Assembly (NCBI GenBank): GCA_963575645.1 | Contig: OY754473.1 | Location: forward strand, 4,650,001 to 4,714,000 | DNA: 64,000 bases | Source of the DNA: Xanthostigma xanthostigma | Lineage: Eukaryota > Arthropoda > Insecta > Raphidioptera > Raphidiidae | Direction: 5' to 3' | In this document: one piece after another, positions 23,502 through 33,936 of the stretch | Layout: each line of letters starts with the position of its first letter | Numbering within the stretch: the stretch's first letter is position 1 | Made by a program: the position numbers and the translations under genes | The notes under the pieces: generated by a model | The model's database searches: none | What the model saw: the letters and a program-made list of their open reading frames with translations, nothing else | Told to the model about the DNA's origin: nothing

Positions 23502-24030
23502 TTAATATTTCTCCAAAACTACACGGGAAAGTTTAGATTTTTTAATTTTTACGTTATCTAAAAGAGTCAAACTTTCGAATAATCAGTTTTTTTTTAATTT
23601 GTCTGTAGCCAATTTGGTACACTTCCAGTCAGTCTTCTCATTTATCACTGTGTTAAAAATCGCATTTTTAATAATTAATAACTTGAAAACTAGACGGTCA
23701 ATGTTTTTTAAAAAATGCAGTTGATTGTATGAGATATTCATAATTAACATATTAAAATTTCAGCGTATTATCTATAAATTGCTCTATCGGGCGTATAACC
23801 TTAAATTCACCCTTCACTAAGTAAATCCATATCTAATAACTAACGTTTTCATAAAATTTTTAAGTCCGGTCCTGTCGGGCCGATTTTAATAAAATTTTGG
23901 CAGCACATTTCAATTTTGAAACGATAACTTCCCGATATACTGGCAAGTCAATAATAGTCGCAATTTTTGCAAAATGAAGTTTAATGTTGATTCAGAAACA
24001 TCGACTACCCAATAATTAATTTAATATAAT

Positions 24031-24396
24031 TCAATCGGCTTCTTCGCCGGCGGCGGCGTCTTCGAACACGACGTCCTCGTCTTCGGCTTGTTGTTCCTCA
24101 ATCGGCGGCGCTTCCGATTCGTCGACCGGCTCGCTCTGTTCGACCGACGCGTCGGGCTCGATCGCCTCGTCGAAGACCTTCTCTTCTTCTTCGATTTGTT
24201 GTTGTCTTGCCATCATTCTTCTTTGTTCTTCCATGGCTTTGGCGCGGTCTAACCATTTGAATTTCAGATTGTAAAAAGGAATATAATCCACCACCAGTCG
24301 CCAATCTGCCGATAAACCATAATTATCAAAACCAACACGATCATTGGCCAAGTTCAAAGTAGGTATTAGAGTGGGGATAACTGAAGCGATCGCGGA
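24031..24396 (-). CDS. probable terminal coding exon, unrecognised protein with acidic tail
   Basis: The minus-strand frame ends at a TAA-class stop at 24,031 and is open back to a splice-acceptor-like 'gctcgtttag' just above 24,396. It encodes about 121 residues. First comes a globular-looking part with the pattern 'DNYGLSADWRLVVDYIPFYN', then a basic-to-acidic helix (KAMEEQRRMMARQQQIEEEE) and a strongly acidic tail rich in E, D and A ending EEAD. GC content is much higher than in the surroundings, as in the other real exons here. There is no ATG early in the frame, so upstream exons are expected above 24.4 kb on the minus strand, but none was found. An alternative acceptor lies at 'cgcttcag' about 16 bp further in. 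I do not recognise the family; a decayed retrocopy cannot be excluded. Confidence 0.6.
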   Translation of the reverse strand, partial: SAIASVIPTLIPTLNLANDRVGFDNYGLSADWRLVVDYIPFYNLKFKWLDRAKAMEEQRRMMARQQQIEEEEKVFDEAIEPDASVEQSEPVDESEAPPIEEQQAEDEDVVFEDAAAGEEAD

Positions 24397-24482
24397 CTAA
24401 ACGAGCAATAAATCGTGCATAAAATATGATTTTGTATGGCCGTCAGATGTCGTTTTCATCGCGCTGCCTTTCATATAGTCTA

Positions 24483-25573
24483 CTAGCCGTTACCCGCGAC
24501 TTCGCACGCGATTGAAACGAAACACGGATGCATTCCTGTTATTTGGCATATAGCTACTCCTTTCTCGACGTGGACCAGCCCTAATAAATTTTAATATTGA
24601 TGAAATTCACGTGATTCAGCGTCCTGACAAACCTTGAAAATGACGCCCATGTTGATTTTTAGACTGTTTACCTCGGAAGGGTTTTTGACGTGATAACGTC
24701 TTATAAATTGATGAATCACCAATATTATAAATTGATAAAACACCGGCTGCATGTTCGAAAAAGTGTAACGTAACGTTCCTAACGTTCCGCCTGACCCTGT
24801 GCGTGCTTTTTGCTAATTTCTCGCTCAATTTAAATCAGATCGGTTTGAAACCAGTCTTAAACGAAAGAGGAGAACATTTTACATAGATTTCGTATAACAG
24901 AATTTGCCTAAACAGTTTTTTTATACAAATTTATATAGAAAAATATTTTATACAAATTTGTATAGAAAAATAGCTGTATAAATGCAATGTTGTGTAATGC
25001 ATGGCGCGACGCGGTCGGTTGTCTTTGTTTGCCGTACATGGAAATTAGAAGCAAACGTATGTCTTGTCTTAACATGAAAACAGCTGCATTTCTAATGTTT
25101 AATTCAATTTTTTGACATTAGTATATTGTGAAATGCAAAGCCTGCTAAGTTAAGTATTGGAATAACTAATTATTATTAGAACATAATACTTTGTAAGTTG
25201 CAAACGTCACTTTTGACATTTCTTATCATTCCGACACCAAGGATAAGCGGATTGAAACCAAATTTTGGGAGGTTTAGGTTATGTATTACGGAATACGTTA
25301 TCACGTAAAACTATCGTCCGTAAACCGACTTTACAGACAACCATTTTTTTTTTTTTAATTGTTGTTTGTTGACAGGATTAATCCTGCACATGTTCGAATT
25401 GATACATATCTATCTTATATGATTTCTCCCTGCAAATTTTGAACCCACGTTATACACCCTTTTAGGGGTTAAATTTTCAAAAACCAATTTCCTAATTTCA
25501 GCCCAATCCGTCCAGTGGTTTGAGCTGTGCGTTGATAAATCAGTCAGTCACGATTTCCTTTTATATAATTAGA
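24483..25573 (-). mobile_element. Helitron, both termini intact
   Basis: On the minus strand it begins A|TCTAATTATATAAAAGG, the well-known insect Helitron 5' type followed by 'aaatcgtgactgactgattt' and 'ccactggacggattgggctg'. It ends with hairpin 'cgcgtgcgaagtcgcgg' and CTAG|T at 24,483. Insertion between A and T is visible at both ends. Element E1 (24,687-25,340) sits inside it. Confidence 0.8.
24687..25340 (+). mobile_element. element family E, copy 1
   Basis: It starts GACGTGATAACGTC and ends near 'gactttacagacaa'; 'acgtgataacg' also occurs inverted about 35 bp inside the right end. The inverted copy at 41,161-41,835 and the shorter copy at 26,035-26,610 share the ends. It is non-coding; the superfamily is not assigned. 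Confidence 0.65.
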
Positions 25574-25799
25574 TTAAAAAGCTTCGCGGTTTAAAACAAC
25601 AATAACAAGGCAGTTCAATCCGGCTCTATTGTCCGCTAGCGGCGCTAGTAGTCTTCGTGGAAGTAAACGTCGAATAATATATTACCATTCCAAAGTGGGG
25701 AATGGTACTAGTTTAGGTAAAAATCACTTTTCAAAAAGTTTACAATATCTTTCCGTTTTGAGGTCCCCCGAATCCAAAAAACATATTTTTAGAAAAACT

Positions 25800-26890
25800 C
25801 TGTGCGTATGTTTGTCTGTGAGCAGGAACAGGTTAAACGGATGAGCGGATTGAAACCAAATTTTGGAAGAATGTTTGGTATGCAAATATGAAGAGCCTTA
25901 TTGTTTTTGGGGAAAATCGGCGCATGCGCAGAAGATATATATTCTAAAACGGTGTTTTTTATATAATAATGGTATACTTTTCATAACGGCTTATTATTCT
26001 ATTTATTTTTTTAAGAAAGTTTCGATTATTTTTTGACGTGATAACGTCTTATAAATTGATGAATCACCAATCTTATAAATTGATAAAACACCGGCTGCAT
26101 GCACGATAAAGTGTAACGTTCCTAGCGTTCCTAACGTTCCGCCTGACCCTGTGCGTGCTTTTCTCGAGAACGGCCCTAACGATTTGGATGAAATTTACTG
26201 AAAAGGGATTTTGGGGGGCAAAAAATCGTTTTAGCTAGGTCTCATCTCTCGAAAAAATCGTTTTCATACAAATTTTATCATTATAAAAATCAATTTTTTG
26301 ACGTATGAAAATACTTAAATATTGTAAGTAGGTTTTGGAATTTTATATAAACAGTGAAACAATTGTTTTCAAAATATTATGACAATTAATCTTTGAGACT
26401 TAAAATAAATACGAAAGAAAGAAAGTTAAAAAAACAATTATTATTATATGTGGTGAGTATTTTAATACATAAAATTAACCTAAATTTGAAGCGAAAGATG
26501 CAATATCATAGATTCGAATTATTATAATTATTATATGTAGAATTTAGGTTATGTATTACGGAATACGTTATCACGTAAAACTATCATCCGTAAACCGACT
26601 TTACAGACAAACAATTTTTTTTTCTAAACTTTATAGTTTCGGAAATATTTTGAAAATAAAAAAAATCAGCCGCTCTTTTGTTTTATGGATCTGTCAGAAA
26701 TAAACTAGTTCGGCATGCTTTAATTAATTTTTTCATGACGTGAACATATTATGTAGATAACCATGGCAGCGAATAGCAAATATCATATTGAATACTAGCC
26801 ATTACCCGCGTCACCTCACACGATATCAGAAATTTAATTTCTTTATTATAATCAAATGTCAACATGTTTGAAGTTGGACTGGTCCCGTCG
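25800..26890 (+). repeat. repeat family S with nested element E3
   Basis: The outer sequence matches 54,130-54,570 in the same orientation. It includes a minus-oriented Helitron-like 3' end, CTAG at 26,795-26,798 followed by 'ccattacccgcg'. The match is broken at about 26,030 by E3 and resumes at 'ctaaactttatagtttcgga'. Confidence 0.6.
26035..26610 (+). mobile_element. element family E, copy 3 (internally different)
   Basis: It has the same GACGTGATAACGTC start and 'gactttacagacaa' end as E1, but the middle diverges after 'ctgtgcgtgcttttctcgag'. The homologous site at about 54,270 is empty, which fixes both boundaries. Confidence 0.65.
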
Positions 26891-26963
26891 CCCAATTGGC
26901 TGGAATTTTTTTTCCAAATAATACTTATACTCAATGTTTTTTTTCAATTCAACAACTCCTTAA

Positions 26964-27672
26964 GGCTACATACGCACTAGGCGGCTACCCGCAAAGCGGC
27001 TAGCCGCGCGGCTAGCCGCAAGTAGTAAACTATACGTAAATTCTGTATATATAAAAAAATGCATACGCACTACGTTGCGGCTGCCCGCCAACCGCTCCGG
27101 TCGCTTGGAGCACAGCGGCCGCTTCGACGGCTGACCGCGCGGTTCGTGTACGCACTACGCGGTTTAGTTTGCGGTTAACCGTTACCTGGGTAGTCGTGTA
27201 TTTTTTAATCTGACAATTTACATTATGAATGTTCTAATATACTCAATAATTCTTCAAATGATTTTAAACGCATTCTCATGTAACCAAAAAACTTGTCTTC
27301 ATATTTTTTGAGGTTTTCAAAAAATATATCAAAATGCCCAGTTTCATTTCGTGTTTGTAAGAAAGGATGTATCCAGTATTTTTTTTCTTTTTATTTTTTA
27401 TGTAGCGATCGTATATATAATAAACAGCTACAACTTCGTCAACGTCCATTGTAGAAATGGTTCGTTTTGTTTGGTTAAACAAAATCTTTCTGGTAAACAA
27501 AATATGTCTGGTTTAAATTAGATTCAATCGCAGATTCAACTGACGTTACATACGCACTAGGCGGCTGCCCGCAATGCGGCTAGCCGTCCGGCTGAACGCA
27601 GATTCAACCGCACACTGCGGTTAGCCGCGCGGCTAGCCGCATTGCGGGTAGCCGCCTAGTGCGTATGTAGCC
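26964..27672. mobile_element. PIF/Harbinger-type element, 709 bp, TAA TSD
   Basis: Termini of about 60 bp start GGCTACATACGCACTAGGCG and are repeated inverted at 27,612-27,672. TAA flanks both sides (26,961-26,963 and 27,673-27,675). The GC-rich TIRs contain several 'gcggctagccgc' palindromes. An extra internal TIR-like copy starts at 27,547. There is no transposase frame. Confidence 0.8.
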
Positions 27673-28163
27673 TAACTGGGTATAAAAATTTTGTTTAATT
27701 AAAGGTTTCGTTTAATTATTATTACAGTTATTTGAAAAACGTTCATTTGACACAATTGCGCAGGCGGTAGGCGGTGCTGTCGTCACGCACTCAGCTTATT
27801 GCTTTGTTAATACCGGGACGTATTTTTATGCATCAAAAAACACTTAAAACACATTGACATAGATTTGTGAGCAACTCTCGAACGAAATCGCCCTGTAAAA
27901 TTTTATTTTTATTATTACAAATTTCTCCCGTACCTGTAAAATAGACTCCGGTGACCCCGAGAAATGCTGACCAATAAACTAGCGACGGAGCTGATATTTT
28001 GAGTAGTTGAAAATATTTTCGAATTGTCTGCATTTTGACAGCTTCTACACAAACCCGTCTAATTTTGTGTACTGTTTTATTTCATGGCCATTTTGATTTT
28101 AATTACTGGTCATTAAAATTGAATCATAAAATTTAATAATTTGCGTAAATATTTAATTGAAGG

Positions 28164-28343
28164 AGATTTATTTGGTTGAGGAACAACTGAAAATAAGCTT
28201 TACCAGAGTATCGCTTGTGGCCAACGTTTCGAAAATTATATTTTTTACCTCAGAGCCTGAAAAACATAATTTTCGAAACATTGGCCACAAGCGATACTCT
28301 GGTAAAGCTTATTTTTCAGTTGTTCCTCAACCAAATAAATCTT
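28164..28343. repeat. foldback, arms of about 75 bp
   Basis: Arms 28,164-28,237 and 28,268-28,343 are almost exact reverse complements (both contain 'accagagtatcgcttgtggc' or its complement) with a 30-nt loop. No target duplication was established. Confidence 0.8.
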
Positions 28344-28390
28344 CAATACATATTTTGGAACATAACTACTATTAACAAGTAAATATTTAA

Positions 28391-29080
28391 GGAGGTTGAT
28401 CCATTACAGTCCCAATCAAAAGTTAGTCGAATTCTAAATGGGAACTTTTCCATAATAAATTTTTACAAAAGGTTGTAAGTCGATGATACCAATAAATTAT
28501 TGTCATAAAGGAATAAATAAATATTTTTTTTAATATTAATTAATTATTTCTAGCTTTTGAATTTTTTGCACAAAGTGAGGTTAAAAAAAATAAATTTATG
28601 TAAATATCTGTATTTTACATATTTTTTGCAGTAAATAATTAAAGAAAGAAATTAGAAGTAATAAAAATTAAAATTAAATCATTAAAAAGTTGAAAATTCA
28701 GTTAAAATTGTTAAAATTGTCAAGAATAAAAGTCCATAATCGAAAAGTGCTAATGTTTAATAATTTTTTTTATTGATTAAAAGTCTCCTAATTAAATTGG
28801 AAAAAATATTAAAATATGCGTAAGACATCGATGCTTTACATAGTTAGTTTTCAGGACTGCTGACATTATTTGGTAATTTGCAAAAAATTAAAATGTACCG
28901 TTTGCATGCTAGGTTGACATGTTTTCCATAAGACTACATGTAAAAGTTTTTTTAAATTTTTAACTTTATAAATCTCCTAATGATTTTGGATTTTTTACAG
29001 AAAATTTTGTCATAGAAAATCTATTAAAAAAACTTTATTTCAGATTTTTTTCATTATCTTCGTAAAACGGCTCAACCTCC
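28391..29080 (-). mobile_element. TTAA-flanked element family C, copy 2 (690 bp)
   Basis: Inverted relative to copy 1. It is flanked by TTAA at 28,387-28,390 and 29,081-29,084 and has the same GGAGGTTGA termini. The interior matches copy 1 throughout with small differences. Non-coding. Confidence 0.75.
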
Positions 29081-29318
29081 TTAACACCTATTGCCAAGAT
29101 TAGCTAAGACTTGTACCAATTCAAAGTTTTTAAATTATTATGCGCGGTAAAATGAAAATAACATTAATTATTTTATCAATAATTTCTCAGATCAAAAAAT
29201 GTTATTATTATCAGGGTGGTAACCGTGGTAACGTCATCCCGATGACCTCGGTCATCCTTTACGTTTGGTAACACTATGCTTCTACCAAAAAAAAAATGTC
29301 AAAACTCATCCATAGGTT

Positions 29319-29478
29319 TGTTCCAAGCAGCCGCGAACGGTAACAGAACCGTACACAGTATTGTCACTGCGCAAGACTGTCCTGCGCACTAGCTCAAAAA
29401 TCGATACTGCGCAAGATAGTCTTGCGCAGTGACAAGACTGTGTACTGTCCTGTTACCGTTCGCGGCTGCTTGGAACGA
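29319..29478. mobile_element. 160-bp foldback MITE
   Basis: Left 'ttccaagcagccgcgaacgg' and right 'ccgttcgcggctgcttggaa' are perfect partners, and most of the interior also folds ('gtcactgcgcaagac' against 'gtcttgcgcagtgac'). It is nearly a complete palindrome. Confidence 0.75.
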
Positions 29479-29595
29479 ACATAATAATAACGATAATCAT
29501 TAATATTAACTATTTGTTAATGAAAAAGTAATAAAAATGTGTGATAACAATTCAATTTTTGAAGGCTCTTTGTACTTAAGGGTCTGGCGCTTGAA

Positions 29596-30163
29596 GTCTA
29601 TACGCTAGGAAAGTATCTTTGACACGCGACCTTGAACCTTCGCAGTTCGCACCATCTCGTGTTTGATTTTTTTCAAAAGTGGTTCACCCAAAACTTACAA
29701 ACACATGGAAACCAGCGTTATTCTTAATTATAAAAAAATATTTACGCAAAATGTCAGTAAAAAAACTAGATAAATGATATACATTTTTACATTCTAAATT
29801 TTTTAAATCTTATTTTTGTTAACAAAATAACAATTATGATATTTTTCAGGTATTTAATAATGATTACAGACGTAAAATAAAATTTAATTGCCCTTGACGT
29901 ACTGCTGCAGTCCATTTTTTTCTCTCTCTAATTCATAAGAAAATCCAGGAAAACGGAGGAATTGTAATTCTGGATGTTTAGTTGGTGTATCTTTACAATC
30001 AACAACACAGCACTTCCGATTTGATAACTTTTTACCCATTTTATTCAACAATTAATCCTTATTAAAATGCACTAAGGTTTTGACTGAACCAGATTAGAGA
30101 AAAAAACCACGAGAGGGCGCAAAAGTCGCCTGTCAAAAGATACTTTCCTAGTGTAATGTAGAC
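29596..30163. mobile_element. TIR element carrying a THAP-type frame
   Basis: The left end contains 'ctaggaaagtatctttgaca' and the right end its near-complement near 30,131-30,150; the outer 'gtcta' also matches inverted. Between them lies the small minus-strand THAP-like frame at 29,884-30,039. THAP domains are the DNA-binding part of P-element-type transposases, so a P-related origin is possible, but no target duplication was clear. Confidence 0.55.
29884..30039 (-). CDS. THAP-type zinc-finger N-terminus (51 residues)
   Basis: The minus-strand frame starts with ATG at 30,039 and ends TAA at 29,884. It begins MGKKLSNRKCCVVDCKDTPT and continues with an 'LRFP' segment, the usual opening of a THAP domain: C-x4-C, then a hydrophobic-R-F-P block. 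The later W and C-x2-H zinc ligands are missing because the frame stops, so it is either a first exon or a truncated remnant. It lies inside the TIR element 29,596-30,163. No donor was identified with confidence. Confidence 0.6.
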   Translation of the reverse strand: MGKKLSNRKCCVVDCKDTPTKHPELQFLRFPGFSYELEREKNGLQQYVKGN

Positions 30164-30439
30164 CCGCCCCTGTAGGTACGGATAGTTCTGCGTGTGTAAC
30201 AGTATTGCTACATGAAAGTGTTGATCCCAAGCTGCAGTTCTCTGTTCTGGGGTCAATAAACAAATAGTCATCTGTAATAGTCATTCGCGCGAAGCAATAA
30301 AATATGTTTATGATACGCAAGGTCATAGAACAAATAAAACAGCAGCTTACTAGTCGGAGCTGCTGAAACCGCGTCACCTCCGTCGACAGAAAGATCTAGG
30401 TAAGGCACTACTCTTATAGTGTCGGCTCGACCCGTCACT

Positions 30440-30935
30440 GCATTCGGTTCCAATCGAATCAGTCAATAAAGACTTCTTAGTTGGATTTCTCTTTTGATCT
30501 CTTCATTCGTTAGATAAAAGTGCTCGTAATAGTTCCTCGTACCACTTGCCTCCAATCGAATTGCTTTCGGCTGGGTCCATCATTGCATTCGGTTCCGATC
30601 GAATCACTATCATCAGTCAATAAAGACTTCTTAGTTGGATTTCTCTTTTGATCTCTTCATTCGTTAGATAAAAGTGCTCGTAATAGTTCCTCGTACCACT
30701 TGCCTCCAATCGAATTGCTTTCGGCTGGGTCCATCATTGCATTCGGTTCCGATCGAATCACTATCATCAGTCAATAAAGACTTCTTAGTTGGATTTCTCT
30801 TTTGATCTCTTCATTCGTTAGATAAAAGTGCTCGTAATAGTTCCTCGTACCACTTGCCTCCAATCGAATTGCTTTCGGCTGGGTCCATCATTGCATTCGG
30901 TTCCGATCGAATCATTATCATCAGTCAATAAAGAT
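30440..30935 (+). repeat. 154-bp tandem repeat, 3 copies plus partial
   Basis: The anchor 'gtcaataaagacttctta' recurs at 30,462, 30,616 and 30,770, and a degenerate start at 30,924, giving an exact 154-bp period. Full units look identical by eye, so the array is young or homogenised. Each unit contains 'gcattcggttccgatcgaat'. Confidence 0.9.
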
Positions 30936-31888
30936 TTTGTATAGTTAGATTCGTCTTCATTGTTTGGATAAAAAAATTATTTTCTTTCGTTGTTTGTTGT
31001 AATTTATTGCATTTGACAAGATTTTAAAATAACTACGTCACGTCTCATTTCTTTTTCCTGACCCATCAAAAAACCTGGATCATCAATTATCTATAACCTA
31101 TTCATTAAGACTATTTCAATAAAGCTAACGAGTCAGATAAGGCGATGCTGCAGCATCTATTCAAAGTAATCATGTTGTTACAATATCACATAAGACATTG
31201 AAGTAACAGGATGCCTGGAGCTAATCATCTGGAAGTTACTCACATCCCTTTATCAACTTGAAAAGACCTGGTTGCATTGCCTAGGGGCCCGGGCAGGGTT
31301 AATCCTGTTGACAATTATTATAGAAGCTCAACAACCGAGGTCATTAGTGCTTATATAGTGTAGACTACAAACGATTCAACTGAAGAAGTTTTCGATCTTC
31401 ACAGTGAATTCTTCATTAGAATTTGATTGACTTCATCATCATCATCATCATCATTATATTTGAACACTGTCAATCACGGCATTTTTCGAGAACACGTCCT
31501 CCGCTCGGTTTGTAAGCGCAAGTTCTTAAGTTGATTCGATCATACGAAGAACGTTCGAGAACGTGCCGGAGGCATGACGTTAGTAGATGAAGCGAATCTC
31601 GAAAAACCAATAATAAGTAGCAGCATCGCGAAGATGCAATCCGCGTTCAACACATAGGTTCCTACATAGTTAATGATGTATGTATGTTTTAACACACGGC
31701 GTCACACTCGAAAAGCTATGGGTTCGATGTCCTGCAGCGTGCCGCAATATACAATTGCTAGCTGTTAAAGTTATATCCACTGTCTACTTATAATATGTAG
31801 TGTACTGGTTATCTCGCGTTTATCTCTTTGCACCAAGCCACAAGGCTTGTCCAATCGCTATAAGAACTGGGGATTTAATCCCGGATTA
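30936..31888. other. no gene seen; ATC microsatellite
   Basis: It has a short (atc)n run at 31,434-31,455 and a partially palindromic stretch around 31,490-31,570 ('cgagaacacgtcctcc' against 'acgttcgagaacgtgc'). No exon was recognised. Confidence 0.4.
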
Positions 31889-31986
31889 GCGGATTCATTT
31901 ATCTTAGTTCGTGAACTAAGATAAATGAATCCGCAAGGCCCTAACTACGGTCCTGGACGTGTCCAGGACCGTAGTTAGGGCCTTGC
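31889..31986. repeat. two abutting perfect palindromes
   Basis: Palindrome 1 has arms 31,889-31,910 and 31,913-31,934 (22 bp). Palindrome 2 has arms 31,933-31,958 and 31,961-31,986 (26 bp). Both have a 2-nt 'gt' centre and no mismatches, and they share the two bases at 31,933-31,934. The arms have unrelated sequences. Confidence 0.9.
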
Positions 31987-33804
31987 AAAAGGAGCACACT
32001 CCCTCCAGAGAGCAATTGGCGCGCGATTCTTATTGGTTCATTTGGAAGTAGTGTTTTTGGTTTCGAAGTCGGCAGAAAATCTAGGACTGAAACTAGGTTC
32101 GTGAGCTTCCGTGCGGCGTTCGGGAGCGATCGGTGCATTGGAGCGGCGGCGGAGAGTATCAGCGTCACTGTCTGCTTCCCCTTGCGCCCGTGCTAACTGT
32201 CTTGCGTTGTTACTTTTTTGTTTTGCGTACATTAACCAATTAAGAGGTTATTTTATTATTTCCAATCAATCGGGTAACTTAAGGAACTGCTTAAAAAAAT
32301 ATATCCTAGAAGTATCCAGTAAAAAATTTACATAGTTTCGCCTCTTTCAAACCGGAAAATAATCGATCCACGTACTACGAAACAAAAACACATGCGTACG
32401 GGTCGAATTGAGAACTTCCTCCTTTTTTGAAGTTCGTAAACAAAGGCGCACTGAATGGAAGCAGTTCAAGAATTCAAAGATCTTTTATTGCAATTCCGTT
32501 CTATTAATAGTGTACTGGGTAATAAAAATAATGTTATTTCTTTAGTTGAAAGCAGTTTGCAAGCTAGTCAACACATATGGTCGACGCCCTTCACCGATTC
32601 ACAGCTCCAATAGACTTCCTCGTAAACTTAACAATGACGTTTCCTTGTTTCTACGCTCCATGCACTCGCCTACCTGCTTTGCATAACTGGCAGGACATCG
32701 CACGGGGTAATCGCCCCTCCAGCGTGTAACGACTTCGTTGCTTGACGCTTCTTGGTCGCGATCTTTGATTTCCTTGTTGTTGCTTTCGAAGTATTTTTTT
32801 TTTAAGTGAAACTACAGCGACGTATTTATTTGGAATTTTCTGGAACGTTAGAAATGATCACGAAGTCTTCAACCAGGACCCCTAGCTTTCCGTGTTTCGA
32901 GATGGACCGTCCGTTATCACTACCTGGGAAAGCTTCGGTTCTTTCCGCCTGTTTTCGCCATAGTAACCGAAGTTGTTTAATTTGTCTTACACACACGTAA
33001 GCCGTGAACGTGTATTATGCGTTACCCAGTAGCTGACTCCATATTGGTCCACCGCTACGCTCGAGCCGGTTCTCCTGATTATGATTTTGTGGAAATGATA
33101 CAACGACGACGAAATATAAGAGAGACTTTGGTAACGCATGAATTTAACAAGTTTATAAAGAAGTTCCACTTGCCCCGTGAGCGTATGTGTTTGAAGCCAA
33201 GAAGGCTTCAATCAGGAGATCTAGCACGAGTTTAGTGGTGGATCGATATCTGTTGCATGAACCAATATGGCGTCAGCTACTGGATAACGCATACACGTGC
33301 ATGGCTTACATGCATATATTTAATAATTTACTATATCTACTCAATGTGCGGTGAGCGAAGGCAACAAAATATATCTGCGTCTCTTTCTTCGATGTAATTC
33401 CCTGATTTCTCCGATGATACGATTGGTTGATGTACTTGCATTCAATCCGAATAAAGTATCTCTGTTTCAAAAACTTTGTCTTTTTCTATGACGTTAACAT
33501 GGGCGTACCCAGCTTTTGGCCCAGGAGGAAGCAAATTAGAAATTTCTATAGCCGGGTCTCCCGTGCTTGTTGTGCCCTCCTGGATACGCCAGTGCTTACG
33601 GCTTAAAAAAAGACAGAAGTATATGTTTGCACCCTTATTACCCGTCTTGCCACCATATTTTACGTTACTGCCCTCAAATATACCGTTTACTTCGAATCGA
33701 TTACGATTGCAATATCAATTTTCACTTTTGTCTTGCCATTATATTAAGAATAATTGCTAAGAATTGGTGAAGCAACGGCTGACAGATTCCTCTTTTTTTT
33801 CTAG
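31987..33804. other. region upstream of the first visible Kazal exon
   Basis: The signal-peptide exon of the Kazal gene should lie here or further 5', but I could not identify one. The segment 32,878-32,975 is an inverted relative of 61,857-61,975. Around 33,499-33,597 a short inverted pair ('gcgtacccagc' and 'cctcctggatacgcc') suggests a small MITE. Open frames in this stretch show no domain. Confidence 0.4.
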
Positions 33805-33936
33805 TATCGACTGCGGCGAGAGATTCGTCATGCCCGAGGATATGTCCTGCGCAGAGCTCCGGTGACCCAGTTTGCGGTTCGGACGGCGTCATCTACCCGA
33901 ACCAATGCGAAATGAAGAAGAAGACGTGCGGAAAAG
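33805..33936 (+). CDS. Kazal gene exon A: domain 1, C1-C5
   Basis: Acceptor 'tttctag', donor 'GTGAGA'. It enters with two bases of a codon and leaves with one. The frame reads [16 protein letters not shown], then [17 protein letters not shown] and TCGK. The sixth cysteine of domain 1 is in the next exon. Confidence 0.9.

Noticed and set aside
30440-30935. CRISPR array
   Set aside because: The 154-bp units are directly adjacent without spacers and the setting is eukaryotic.
32806-33235. Signal-peptide exon of the Kazal gene
   Set aside because: Short frames with ATG exist but none has a clear hydrophobic leader ending in a donor of the needed phase; part of the stretch is a repeat shared with 61.9 kb.
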